A DNA stretch of 46,061 nt. Source: Terriglobia bacterium (GTDB lineage: Bacteria > Acidobacteriota > Terriglobia > Bryobacterales > Bryobacteraceae). Every line of letters starts with the position of its first letter. Position 1 is the first letter of the stretch. The notes beneath the pieces were generated by a model. The model was given only the letters and a program-made list of their open reading frames with translations. It was not told the DNA's origin and ran no database searches. Positions 16,021-24,515 of this stretch are shown one piece after another. Both the position numbers and the translations under genes were made by a program. Location of the stretch: contig JAIQFL010000043.1 of assembly GCA_020073365.1 (NCBI GenBank), positions 1 to 46,061 on the forward strand, given 5' to 3'.

Positions 16021-16479
16021 TCAGAATGTCAGGCGGTTCTTCTTCGCCTCGATCTTCGCTACGTCCACGCCCGGAACCTTCTTCAGGTCCTCGATCGATT
16101 TGAAGTCCCCATGCTTGTCGCGGTAAGCGATAATCGCCGCGGCTTCCGACCGCCGCAGCGTCAATCCACTCTCGAGCTCGATGGCCCGCGCCTTGTTCAC
16201 GTTGATGCGCGGAATCTCCTCGCCCGGGTAGTTCTTCGCCAGATAGTCGACCACCACCTGAAACTCTTTGTCCGTGCCCTTGGCGCCCAGGGTCATCATC
16301 TTGTCCATGGTGGCCTGCCAACCGGCGCGATCCTGCCGCAGCGAGATCGAGCGCTCCAGTTCATGGCATTGCGAGCAAATCTTCTCGGTCTCGGCCTTCC
16401 CGGGACCGTCCGGCAACTGCGCCCACGCGCCCCGTGCCAGGAGCGAAAACGCCAAAACCAGCTTTGACATACCGCGCAT
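16021..16479 (-). CDS. Secreted CxxCH plus helix-hairpin-helix protein
   Basis: 152 residues from ATG 16477-16479 (an alternative ATG is 9 nt downstream). Signal peptide SKLVLAFSLLARGAWA; a c-type heme-binding-like motif ICSQCHE (C35, C38, H39); then a C-terminal ComEA-type helix-hairpin-helix segment: INVNKARAIELESGLTLRRS .. AAAIIAYRDKHGDFKSIEDL .. VPGVDVAKIEAKK. Fusion of a mini cytochrome and HhH is unusual for either family. Its start overlaps the TAA of the upstream PQQ-propeller gene (TAATG), so the proteins are produced together; it might transfer electrons from the propeller protein, which is inference. Confidence 0.75.
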   Translation of the reverse strand: MRGMSKLVLAFSLLARGAWAQLPDGPGKAETEKICSQCHELERSISLRQDRAGWQATMDKMMTLGAKGTDKEFQVVVDYLAKNYPGEEIPRINVNKARAIELESGLTLRRSEAAAIIAYRDKHGDFKSIEDLKKVPGVDVAKIEAKKNRLTF

Positions 16480-18080
16480 TAGTGCTCGATCCAGAATCCG
16501 AAGGCGTAAAACGTGCCATCGTACGTCCCCAGATAAATCTGGCTGCCGCCGGCGGACAACCCACCGCCGTGTATAAACGAAGTCATCGTCTTGCCGCTGC
16601 TCCACAATTCCTTGCCCGTCGCGGCGTCCAGCGCGTACAGCACCGCGGGCGACGAGCGTTGGGCGCGCTGGGCCGCGGTCATCTTGCTGTCACCGCCGCG
16701 GAACTCGCCGCTCGAGACCGCGAAGACCACGCCATTGACGATCATCGGCGTCAACGGCGAAACCATCTCGCGCGATACCCAACCGTCAGCCAGCGACGGA
16801 GCGCCGTTCTGGTCCACCACCTTCCATGCCCCGATGGCGTTCGCCGTGGGCGCCAGCAGCCAACGGGCGCCGGCAGAGTCCTGCCAGCTTGCGAGGGACT
16901 CCGCGGCCGCATTCGCAGGCGCCTTGGTGAGCACCGTTGGGAGCGACGCAGTGTCCAGAAGATGAATCTGGCCGTCCTTCGATAGGGCGGCGATCAGCGT
17001 CTTATCCTTGTATTGGAATATGACCGGCGAAGACGTGAAGCCCTGCGCGGACTTGTAGGCGTCCTTCATCTTCAGGGTTTTGGGCTCGAGCGCGACCAGT
17101 TCACCGCCCTCCGTCACCACATAGACCGTACCGTCGGGACCAATCGCCGGCCCCATCGATCCCGCGACTCCCCCGCTATTCGACTTCCAGGTGTTGACTT
17201 CCTTGGAAGCGATGTCGACCGCCCACAGGCCGTTGTCGGCGCCGCCGCAACCCTGTGCGGTGGCCGCGTAGGCAACGTTATCGACCACAATCAGGCCGCG
17301 AGCGTCGGCGCCGGCGGGAAGGAAGCGCACGGGTGGCTGCGGCTCTTCGCCATTGGAGACGTACACGGAGTGCAGCATGCCATCGCTCGAAACGGCATAA
17401 AGCCAACTGGGCGCGCGGGCGAAGGGATTGGGACCTCCGGGCGCCGCCGCAGCACCGCCTCGGCCGCGCCCTCCACGTCCTCCAGGCGCATCCGCAGGCA
17501 TCCGGGGAGCGGGACCGCGGGCCGCCGCATTGGCATTGATCTCCCTGATCGTCACGGCACCCTCTCCCGGATCGCCGACACCGCTGCGAGCCCCACCGCG
17601 ACCACCGCCTCCGCGGCCGGCCGGCGGCGCTCCGGGAAATGCCGTGGCCGTGGGACGCGACAGGTTGGCGCTCATCCCGCCGGGGCACGCCAACGATCCG
17701 CCGGATTGCGCAGGCGCGGCCAGGTGCTTTTGCCATTCGAGGCGCCCCAGATCCGTATCGATGGCGAAAATGTTGTCGGAGCTGCCTCCGGTGAATGCCA
17801 GCGACCGGAACCCGCGGTAGCCGATGTAGAAGTTGAGCAGGACGGGCACCGTCAGCGCGTTCAACTGCTTCGGCTCGTTTGCCAGCTTCACCTTCCACAG
17901 GAACTGGAAGCCGGGCTTCTGCATGCTTTCGCTGGAAATTTTAGCCTCCGCCCGCAGCCAGGACGACCGTTGCGCGTCGCTGCCGCTGGTGGTCCAGTCG
18001 CCGCCCCCGCGCCCGAATTGGCCATGGGCCGCGCTCATCGCCGCCAACGCGAGAACCACAGAACCAGTCAGTTTTCGCAC
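16479..18080 (-). CDS. PQQ-binding-like beta-propeller secreted protein
   Basis: 533 residues, GTG start with AAGGAG upstream. Signal peptide MRKLTGSVVLALAAMSAAHG. Repeated beta-propeller blades: [54 protein letters not shown] and IYLGTYDGTFYAFGF. A Gly/Arg/Ala/Pro-rich low-complexity insert (about 150-225) interrupts the propeller and is absent from the paralogue at 18966-20516. Whether it binds PQQ is not shown; the family includes both quinoprotein dehydrogenases and BamB-like scaffolds. Followed by the CxxCH-HhH gene with overlapping stop/start. Confidence 0.85.
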   Translation of the reverse strand: MRKLTGSVVLALAAMSAAHGQFGRGGGDWTTSGSDAQRSSWLRAEAKISSESMQKPGFQFLWKVKLANEPKQLNALTVPVLLNFYIGYRGFRSLAFTGGSSDNIFAIDTDLGRLEWQKHLAAPAQSGGSLACPGGMSANLSRPTATAFPGAPPAGRGGGGRGGARSGVGDPGEGAVTIREINANAAARGPAPRMPADAPGGRGGRGRGGAAAAPGGPNPFARAPSWLYAVSSDGMLHSVYVSNGEEPQPPVRFLPAGADARGLIVVDNVAYAATAQGCGGADNGLWAVDIASKEVNTWKSNSGGVAGSMGPAIGPDGTVYVVTEGGELVALEPKTLKMKDAYKSAQGFTSSPVIFQYKDKTLIAALSKDGQIHLLDTASLPTVLTKAPANAAAESLASWQDSAGARWLLAPTANAIGAWKVVDQNGAPSLADGWVSREMVSPLTPMIVNGVVFAVSSGEFRGGDSKMTAAQRAQRSSPAVLYALDAATGKELWSSGKTMTSFIHGGGLSAGGSQIYLGTYDGTFYAFGFWIEH

Positions 18081-18121
18081 CTTGAAACTCCTTTCGCGTT
18101 ACAACCGCTCCCTCACATGAT

Positions 18122-18239
18122 GTGAAAGAATTGGCAGGCGAAAGCGCCTGCCCCACCAGCACAAGCCCTGCTTCAGAGGTGGGGCAGGCGGTTCTGCCTG
18201 CCTCGCCCGCTTGCGGGCGATTCTTTCGCAGCCTTTCAC
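18122..18239. repeat. Nested palindromic element with three internal hairpins
   Basis: Outer arms GTGAAAG (18122-18128) / CTTTCAC (18233-18239) and GAAAGAAT (18124-18131) / ATTCTTTC (18220-18227). Inside are GGCAGGCG aaag CGCCTGCC (18133-18152), GGCAGGC ggttct GCCTGCC (18183-18202) and CGCCCGC tt GCGGGCG (18204-18219). It lies between the SGNH gene and the second PQQ-propeller gene and touches the SGNH stop codon. It looks like a REP/BIME-type composite and could attenuate transcription between the two genes. Confidence 0.75.
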
Positions 18240-18955
18240 GGTCGCGCCTCAGAACGGCCGAGCGCCTCGGCGATGGCTTTGTCCGCGAGCGGGGCCATGA
18301 CGCCGTACCCCGCCTCGTTCGGAAGCAGCCCGTCGCTGGTCAACTCCTTCTTGAAATTCCGGCCCTCCGCCAAGGCGGCGTAGTAATCCAGATACACCGA
18401 TCCGCTCCGCGCCGCATAATCCTTGATCCATCCGTTCAATCCGATGAGTTTTCCCTGCGGTCTGAGCGCCGTCTGGTTCTTGAAACAATCGCAGACCGGA
18501 GTCACCGAAGCCAGCACGACGCGGATGCCGTTGACCTTGGCGAGTTCCGTCATCGACATGACATTCTCTCCAATCATGCCCTCGGTGGCAGGCCCCGTGT
18601 AGCCGGCCAGGTCGTTCGTGCCCGCGAGAATCACAACTACTCTGGGCTTCAGGGCGATGACGTCCTGGCGGAAGCGCACCAGCATCTGGGGCGTGGTTTG
18701 CCGCGCGATGCCGCGATTGATATAGGGCTTCCCGGGAAAGAACCCAGGTTCGCCGCGGCCCCAGAGTTCGGTGATCTCGTCGCCGAGGAACACGACACGG
18801 TCCACTCCGGGCTTGGGAGGACGCAACTCGGCATCTTCACTGCCGTATCGAGTGAGGCCGGCCCAATCCATGAAGAGGCGGTGAAGCTTTTCGGAATCCG
18901 GCGTCTGCGCGGCAGCGCAAATGGCAAGGATCAAGAGTGCCAGTGGCCGCAACAT
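18236..18955 (-). CDS. SGNH/GDSL-type hydrolase fold protein lacking catalytic Ser and His
   Basis: 239 residues with signal peptide MLRPLALLILAICAAAQ. Overall match to secreted SGNH hydrolases: block I VVFLGDEITELW, block II YINRGIARQTTPQML (Gly), block III VILAGTNDLAG (Asn), block V SDGLLPNEAGYGVMAPLADK. In active enzymes block I is GDS and block V is DGLHPN; here Glu60 replaces the Ser and Leu211 replaces the His, while Asp208 and the Gly/Asn oxyanion blocks remain. It is therefore probably a non-catalytic binding protein. Start chosen for the signal peptide; it begins 11 nt after the upstream PQQ gene. A longer open frame upstream is shadow. Confidence 0.85.
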   Translation of the reverse strand: MLRPLALLILAICAAAQTPDSEKLHRLFMDWAGLTRYGSEDAELRPPKPGVDRVVFLGDEITELWGRGEPGFFPGKPYINRGIARQTTPQMLVRFRQDVIALKPRVVVILAGTNDLAGYTGPATEGMIGENVMSMTELAKVNGIRVVLASVTPVCDCFKNQTALRPQGKLIGLNGWIKDYAARSGSVYLDYYAALAEGRNFKKELTSDGLLPNEAGYGVMAPLADKAIAEALGRSEARP

Positions 18956-18965
18956 TCGGCTTTCC

Positions 18966-20516
18966 CTACTTCTTGATCCCGAAGCAGTACAGAATGCTGT
19001 CGAATGTCCCGATGTACACCCGCCCGTTGGCCACCGAAAGCCCCGTCCAGTGATTCCACTTGGCGATCTGGTCGCCGCTGGACCAGAGTTCCTTTCCGGT
19101 CTGCGCATCCAACGCATACAGAACGGCGCGCGTCGAACCGGGGATGCGCCGCGAGGCGACATCGTCGAGCCCGACATCGGGATACGCCTGATCGGTATCC
19201 TCGCCATTGCCATAGGCGAACACGACTCCATTGGCGACCACCGGCGGCTCTGCGCGGTTCATGTCGCGCGAGATCCAGGCCGGCGACAACTGCAGCTTGC
19301 CGCCCTTCTCTTCCACCTTGAACGCCACGATGGCCCCGTCTTTCACCGGACCATTCTCGATCGGCGCCTTGAATCCCGGATGCTTCTTTCCCCAAATGGG
19401 CGTCAGCACCCAGCGCGTGCCCTTGGAATCCTCCCAACTGGCCAGCGATCCCCAGATGCCGGCCGACGCGAAGTTGACGTCCTCATTGCACAGCAGGGGG
19501 CTGCGGTATAACGGCGTGCGATGGTCGTCGCCCCCGATCGACTCCGTGTCCATCAGGTACATGCGGCACTCCTTGCCGGCATCCACCATCAGTTCCCTTC
19601 CCTTGTAATTGAAGATCACCGGCGTCACCTGCATGTCGAGGTCGCGTTTCACCAGCCACTCGGCATTGGACGGGCCGTAGTAATCCACCAGGTCGAGCGA
19701 CTTCGTCTGCGGATTCTGCTTGACGCCGATGATGCCATTGCCATAGATCCCGTTTTCCGGATCCCAGCGGCCGTCGCCCGTTCCCGTGTACATGGTGCCG
19801 CTGGCGCTGATCGCCGGGCCGGTGCGGCCCCACATGCCGCCGCCTGACGGACCCCATGTGCCGACCTTGTTGGTCGCCAGATCGTACGCGTACACGATGT
19901 TCGGATTGCCCCCGCACCCCTGCGCCGTGTGCGTGTAGAGCACGTTGTTGAATAAATTGAGCGCGTACGGCTTGCCGTTGGGTGGCATGAATTTAGACGG
20001 CGACTTGACGTCTTCGCCATCGGCCACGTTCAACTGGTGGAGCATGCCGTCCCCGGATGCGGCGTAGACGGTGTATTTCCCCGTCGCGTCCGCCGGCCCG
20101 ATTACCGGCGTCGCGGTAAGTCCCCCGGGGCAGAGAATGCCGCCGCCCCTGCCGCCGTTGGCCGGCGGCGTCCAGGTACTGACGAAGTGCTTCTTCCAGA
20201 GGACCGTGCCCTTCTCGACGTCAACGGCGTAGATGTTATCCGAGACACCGGCCTCGATGGCGATCTCCTTCGGCCCTCCCGCCGTGTTCACCTTGCCGAT
20301 GATCAGCGGCGGGAACAGCGAATGCATCTGGCGCGGCTCGTTGTCCAACTGAACCTTCCACAGCAGCTTCATGCTTTTGACGCTGTCCAGTGAGAGGATC
20401 TTCTCGTCCCTCTGCCAGGCCGTTCGCCTGGTGTCGAAGCCGTCGGTCAGCCAGTCCGCTCCCCAAGCCAGCACACCGCCAAGCGCAATTGCAATCAAGA
20501 CTCGTAATCTTCGCAT
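18966..20516 (-). CDS. PQQ-binding-like beta-propeller secreted protein
   Basis: 516 residues. Signal peptide [20 protein letters not shown]. Propeller blades include [38 protein letters not shown] and [17 protein letters not shown], plus a central [20 protein letters not shown] block. It is paralogous to the protein at 16479-18080 (shared [21 protein letters not shown] and C-terminal YIGTFD/YLGTYD). It heads a minus-strand run of PQQ propeller, SGNH pseudoenzyme, PQQ propeller and CxxCH-HhH. Substrate unknown. Confidence 0.85.
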   Translation of the reverse strand: MRRLRVLIAIALGGVLAWGADWLTDGFDTRRTAWQRDEKILSLDSVKSMKLLWKVQLDNEPRQMHSLFPPLIIGKVNTAGGPKEIAIEAGVSDNIYAVDVEKGTVLWKKHFVSTWTPPANGGRGGGILCPGGLTATPVIGPADATGKYTVYAASGDGMLHQLNVADGEDVKSPSKFMPPNGKPYALNLFNNVLYTHTAQGCGGNPNIVYAYDLATNKVGTWGPSGGGMWGRTGPAISASGTMYTGTGDGRWDPENGIYGNGIIGVKQNPQTKSLDLVDYYGPSNAEWLVKRDLDMQVTPVIFNYKGRELMVDAGKECRMYLMDTESIGGDDHRTPLYRSPLLCNEDVNFASAGIWGSLASWEDSKGTRWVLTPIWGKKHPGFKAPIENGPVKDGAIVAFKVEEKGGKLQLSPAWISRDMNRAEPPVVANGVVFAYGNGEDTDQAYPDVGLDDVASRRIPGSTRAVLYALDAQTGKELWSSGDQIAKWNHWTGLSVANGRVYIGTFDSILYCFGIKK

Positions 20517-20598
20517 CCCTTGACCTCGTACTCCCAGGATAGACCTGCTCGGGTGGGCCCGTGTGTCTCCGCCGGACCCACCCGTCGCCGTGCGTTTG

Positions 20599-21088
20599 TC
20601 AGAATCGGAATCGCAGCGACATCACCGAGTGGCGGGACTGCACCTGCGCGCTCGTGATGGTGCCGAAATTCGCATTGGTTTGCGCTCCCGTGGCGAAGTT
20701 GTACGAGAGCGATGTATTGGGGTTGCTCGGGTTGAAGTGGTTGAGCGTGTTAAAAGTCTCCACTCTGAACTCGAGGCTCTTGTGCTCGGCGACCCGGAAG
20801 TCCTTCGCCAGGGAAAGGTCGAGGTTGAACACGCCCGGCCCGTAGAACAACTCCGGCGGCGTGTTGCCGATGCCCAGCGTATTGGCTGCCGGCAGAGTGA
20901 AGTTGCCGGGGTTGAGCGCCCATTGCAATCCGGGGTCTTCGGTCTTCGAGTTGAACTGTCCAGCCGGGAGGAAGATGTTGTTCCCCATCTGGCAGCGGAA
21001 TGGAATACCGCCGGTGGGCGTCCCGGTCCAATACCCCGGGGGCGCGTTGATAGCCGAACAGATGTCAAGCAGAATACCTGCAAAAAAT
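20599..21088 (-). pseudogene. C-terminal remnant of an Oar-like TonB-dependent receptor
   Basis: The frame on the minus strand reads CSAINAPPGYWTGTPTGG, then LFYGPGVFNLDLSLAKDFRV, EFRVETFNTLNHFNPSNPN and ends SVMSLRFRF, an outer-membrane barrel C-terminus with terminal aromatic residue. NPSNPNTS-type ends with N.DLSL.K.F are typical of the large (about 1000-1200 aa) carboxypeptidase-regulatory-domain TonB receptors of Acidobacteriota. Only about 160 residues remain and no start or plug domain precedes them; 5' deletion near 21090. Confidence 0.75.
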
Positions 21089-21122
21089 GGAACTTCTCAC
21101 AGGCGCGCTCACGTGCGATTTT

Positions 21123-22535
21123 TCAGTTCAGCTTCTTGACCCAGATGTTACGCACCGAGACCTTGGTGGTGGCCTCGATCTCTATGCCGAACAGTCCTGA
21201 CTGATTGTTCGACGAAGCTGGATCGTCGTCCACCATCACCGCCAGCAACTGGCTGTTCAGGATGTGGATGCATGTGCCGCCGCGTGCGATGACCGTGTAC
21301 TCATTCCAGTCGTTCATCTTCACGACGCCCCCCAAAACCTGCCGGTCGCCGATGTTGCCCATCAGCCGCTTCCTGCCGAGACCCGCGCCTTCCACCACCT
21401 GGCCGCGCCACGCGAGGATGCGCATGGGAGTGTTTTCGGAATAGAACTGGCCGGTCCAGTCGCGCGAGCTGGGCCAGAAGTCGGCTTGCGGGCCGGTCAT
21501 CATCCAGTTGAGATTCACCGGGCCGACGTTGGCCGTGACATTGTCTGCGATGTTCGCGAGCCAGGGCAGCCCCGTCCTGCTACGGTACTGAAAGCCGCTG
21601 CCGCCGTTGCCTTCGACCTTCATTTCGAACTTCAGAGTGAAATCTTTCGCCTCCAGGTCGCGATACACCAGATAGGTGTTCCCGCTCGGGTTCTCGACGG
21701 TGGATTCACCGACGATCGCCCCGCCTTCCACGCGCCAGAACTTCGGATTGCCATCCCATCCTTTCAGGCTGACGCCGTCGAAGAGTGAGACGTAGCCTTC
21801 GTGCTCGGCGAAGTTCAAGGGTTCCGGCTGAGTAAAGGCCAGGCCGGCGAACGAACCGCCCATGACGAGGAACGCCGCCACCTGATCGGGCGCGAGCCTG
21901 TTCGCGGAGGCCTGAATTTTCGCGAAGGCGCCCGCCCGAGCGTTGGCGACGGCTAACTCCGCTGTCTTGACGGCCTCCGCCTTCGAGCGGATCGCCCGAT
22001 CGTTACACGGCTCGGCAAACGCTGCCGCGGTCAGGTCAGTGCGGGTCGTGGCGAGCGCGCGCGTCAACGGCATCACATCGGTGGTCAGTTTGGTGAGGGC
22101 AGTCGTTTGCGGTTGCCGGATGTTTGGGATAGTGCCGCGACCTCCTCCGCCCGCCGGGCCTCCCGGACCGGCTTGGCCGCCACGAAATGCGCCCCCCGCG
22201 CGGATTAACGCCGCGACCTGAGCCTGGGCGAGTTTGAGCGACGAAGCTTGCAGCTTACCAAAAGCATCCGCGCGTGCGTTGGCCAGAGCCAGCTCGGCAA
22301 CGCCCACGGCTTCCGCTCTCGCCCGGATCGCGGCGTCATTGCGTGGCTCGGCGAAGGCGGCTGTGATTAGGGCGCCGCGAGCCGCGGTCACCGACTGCAC
22401 TTCGGGCGCGAGGGCCGCGGTCATGCGCGCGAGCGCTGCCGTTTGCTCTTCGGTGAGGCCGGGGATGCCGCGACCCGCCCCCTGGGCGAAAAGGCTCAGG
22501 CTTGTGAGTGCGGCCAGACAGGCAAGTTTGACCAT
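21123..22535 (-). CDS. Spy-like tandem helical domains fused to DUF1080 (3-keto-disaccharide hydrolase-type) domain
   Basis: 470 residues, ATG 22533-22535 with GGAGGAAACC upstream. Signal peptide MVKLACLAALTSLSLFAQ. Two homologous all-helical repeats (about 24-110 and 138-225) share AAFAEP.ND.AIR.. AEAV..AELA.ANARA.AF.K.QAS and resemble Spy/CpxP-type periplasmic proteins; a Gly/Pro linker separates them. Residues about 245-470 form DUF1080: FDGVSLKGWDGNPKFWRVEG, GAIVGESTV, GSGFQYRSR, NDWNEYTVIARG. DUF1080 folds like a concanavalin-type jelly roll and includes 3-keto-glycoside hydrolases. It is last in the sugar operon. The helical repeats may sense or tether. Confidence 0.82.
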   Translation of the reverse strand: MVKLACLAALTSLSLFAQGAGRGIPGLTEEQTAALARMTAALAPEVQSVTAARGALITAAFAEPRNDAAIRARAEAVGVAELALANARADAFGKLQASSLKLAQAQVAALIRAGGAFRGGQAGPGGPAGGGGRGTIPNIRQPQTTALTKLTTDVMPLTRALATTRTDLTAAAFAEPCNDRAIRSKAEAVKTAELAVANARAGAFAKIQASANRLAPDQVAAFLVMGGSFAGLAFTQPEPLNFAEHEGYVSLFDGVSLKGWDGNPKFWRVEGGAIVGESTVENPSGNTYLVYRDLEAKDFTLKFEMKVEGNGGSGFQYRSRTGLPWLANIADNVTANVGPVNLNWMMTGPQADFWPSSRDWTGQFYSENTPMRILAWRGQVVEGAGLGRKRLMGNIGDRQVLGGVVKMNDWNEYTVIARGGTCIHILNSQLLAVMVDDDPASSNNQSGLFGIEIEATTKVSVRNIWVKKLN

Positions 22536-22585
22536 ATTCGGTTTCCTCCAAGCGAATGTCCGTGGGGCCGCCACTCCAGGCTGCA

Positions 22586-22602
22586 GCCGCCTTTCAGGCG
22601 GC
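22586..22602. terminator. GC hairpin spanning the lacI-type stop codon
   Basis: GCCGCCT ttc AGGCGGC is a perfect 7-bp stem with a 3-nt loop that includes the TGA of the regulator gene (22594-22596). No T-run follows. It may weaken read-through into the downstream DUF1080 gene. Confidence 0.35.
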
Positions 22603-23640
22603 CCCCCCGGGCGCGCCAAAGTGCCGCCTGGTTGAAAGTCCGGATGAGTCCCGAACCTTCAGACTGGCCGGCAAGCGAATGGTAATCGCCGCATCTTCAG
22701 CGGAGCCTTCAATACGCTGCAGGAGAATCTCGGCGGCGCGGAAGCCGATGTCGTACGCGGGTTGCACTACCGTGGTGATCGCAGGCAAAAACAGATCGTC
22801 GACGGTCAGCTCATCGAACGTCGCAAATGCGATGTCATCGGGAGTTCTCAAGCCGCAGTCGCGCAATGCTCGCAGCACTCCCAGCCCGGTGGGACCGTTG
22901 GTGGCGAAGATCGCGTCCGGCTTGGGCCCCGCGGCTTGCAGGCGATCGCGGCAAATCGCAGCCACATCCTCGGGCCGGAGATTGCCGTGCCAGATGAGCT
23001 CCCGATTGACCGGCAGGCCAGCGCGTTTGAGAGCCTGTTCGTATCCCAAAAGTCGTTGCCTCTCATTTTTGAGCGACAGCGGCCCTGTGATCGTCGCAAT
23101 GCGGAGATGCCCCATGGAAATCAGGTGATCGACACCCATCTCCGCCGCCGGCACGTCCTCCACCGATACCGAATCGACCTGAAACCGATCGGGGATGCGG
23201 TCGACGCACACCAGGCGGATCCCCGCCCCGACGATTCCGGAAATCTGGGTCATGGGCGTGGGAGCCGCCGCCATCACCAGCAGAATCCCTTCCACCCGTT
23301 GCGACCGCAGCAGCGAAAGCAATTCCCCTTGCCTGGAACCGCTGTCATCCGAGTTGACGGCAATCAAAGAGTAGTTCCGCTCGCGGGCGGCAGATTCGGC
23401 GCCGCGGATGACCCTGGGAAAGTACGGAATCGTCATGTCCGGAACGATAATGCCGAGTGTCCGGGTCTTGCTGGTCTTCAGGCTGCGGGCGATATGGTTC
23501 GGGTGATAATCGAGTTCCCGTATGGCCGCCTGAACCTTTCGCCGGAGCGCCTCACTGACCGGCACCGAGCCGGTGATCACGTGCGAGACCGTGCCTACCG
23601 CCACCCCCGCGAGATCCGCCACTTCCTTGATGGTGGGCAT
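22594..23640 (-). CDS. LacI family transcriptional regulator
   Basis: 348 residues. N-terminal LacI HTH and hinge: MPTIKEVADLAGVAVGTVSH, then VQAAIRELDYHPNHIARSLK. Periplasmic-binding-like ligand domain with TLGIIVPDMTIPYFPRVIRG, GILLVMAA, GHLRIATITGP, ATNGPTGLGVLRAL and PDDIAFATFDE. It lies inside the sugar operon, 11 nt after the DUF1080 gene at 23652, and is likely the local regulator responding to a sugar or keto-sugar; the operator was not identified. The start has no strong RBS, but GGAG within the preceding gene end lies upstream. Confidence 0.93.
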   Translation of the reverse strand: MPTIKEVADLAGVAVGTVSHVITGSVPVSEALRRKVQAAIRELDYHPNHIARSLKTSKTRTLGIIVPDMTIPYFPRVIRGAESAARERNYSLIAVNSDDSGSRQGELLSLLRSQRVEGILLVMAAAPTPMTQISGIVGAGIRLVCVDRIPDRFQVDSVSVEDVPAAEMGVDHLISMGHLRIATITGPLSLKNERQRLLGYEQALKRAGLPVNRELIWHGNLRPEDVAAICRDRLQAAGPKPDAIFATNGPTGLGVLRALRDCGLRTPDDIAFATFDELTVDDLFLPAITTVVQPAYDIGFRAAEILLQRIEGSAEDAAITIRLPASLKVRDSSGLSTRRHFGAPGGAA

Positions 23641-23651
23641 GTACTGCTACG

Positions 23652-24515
23652 CTAGTACTCCTTCAGCCGAATGTTGCGCGATTCAATCTTCATTGGACCA
23701 TCTGTGCGGTGCAGTTGGATGCCGATCAGGCCATCCATTTTGCGTCCGGCCTTATCATCGTCGATGAGCTGGCTCATCACGTGGCCGTTCATGAGCTGAA
23801 TGAGGATATTGCCGCGCGCGATGATGTGCATCTCATTCCAGTCCTCGACCTTGATGAGACCCTTCAGCGCCGCGTCATCGCCCAGCGAACCGGCCAGCCC
23901 CGGCTTCTGGTTGTCTCCGATGTAAGTGAATTGCCCGCGCAGCGCCAGAAAGCCCCGCGCCCGCTCCTCGTAGATCTGCCCGGTGTATCGCTGCTGGGCG
24001 TCGATGTCGGCCTGGTAGCCCTTCAGGACCCACTTGGCCACCTCGGGAAGTTCCACGCTGCGATATTGGAAACCGCTGTTCCCGCTGTTTGCGCCCGTCA
24101 GCCGGTACTCTACTTTAAACTCGAAATCCGCCGGTTTGCCGTCGCGCCAGATGCAGAAGATATTCTGCGGCGGCTGGTGGTCGGCCTTGGTTTCGCCGAC
24201 GATGGCTCCGTTTTGCACGCGCCAGAAATCCGGATCGCAGTCCCACCCCTTGAGACTCTGTCCATCGAAGATTTTGCGGAATCCCGACTCACCGGCAGGT
24301 GGGAACATGCTGCGTTGTGCATGAACCGCACTGGCCAGAACCAACAGGCAGATCCCCGCCGCCAGCCACGCGCCGCTCCGATGCGTTTGCCGAGGGACCG
24401 CTCCCTGACGGTCGCGGCTCCGAATAGGGAGCGGAGCCGCGACCGTAAGGGAGCGGTCGCTATGGTCCTCTGGTGCCGAACCCTCAGCGCAGTTGCCGGC
24501 GTGTCGCAACATCAT
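23652..24515 (-). CDS. Secreted DUF1080 (3-keto-disaccharide hydrolase-type) protein with repeat-encoded leader
   Basis: 287 residues from ATG 24513-24515, which overlaps the upstream stop and has AGGAGG 4 nt before it. Residues about 49-67 ([19 protein letters not shown]) are a signal-type helix, but about 48 extra residues precede it, and residues 20-40 ([17 protein letters not shown]) are the translation of a 27-bp inverted repeat (24396-24458). Then DUF1080: [69 protein letters not shown]. It fits the operon as a secreted hydrolase for a keto-sugar glycoside. The unusual leader may impair export, or another start may be used. Confidence 0.85.
   Translation of the reverse strand: MMLRHAGNCAEGSAPEDHSDRSLTVAAPLPIRSRDRQGAVPRQTHRSGAWLAAGICLLVLASAVHAQRSMFPPAGESGFRKIFDGQSLKGWDCDPDFWRVQNGAIVGETKADHQPPQNIFCIWRDGKPADFEFKVEYRLTGANSGNSGFQYRSVELPEVAKWVLKGYQADIDAQQRYTGQIYEERARGFLALRGQFTYIGDNQKPGLAGSLGDDAALKGLIKVEDWNEMHIIARGNILIQLMNGHVMSQLIDDDKAGRKMDGLIGIQLHRTDGPMKIESRNIRLKEY
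24396..24458. repeat. 27-bp inverted repeat within a coding region
   Basis: Left arm 24396-24422 (GACCGCTCCCTGACGGTCGC..) and right arm 24432-24458 pair at 26 of 27 positions with a 9-nt loop. The same arm sequence occurs once inside the MITE-like element at 4385-4404. It lies in frame in the leader of the DUF1080 gene. Confidence 0.85.
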
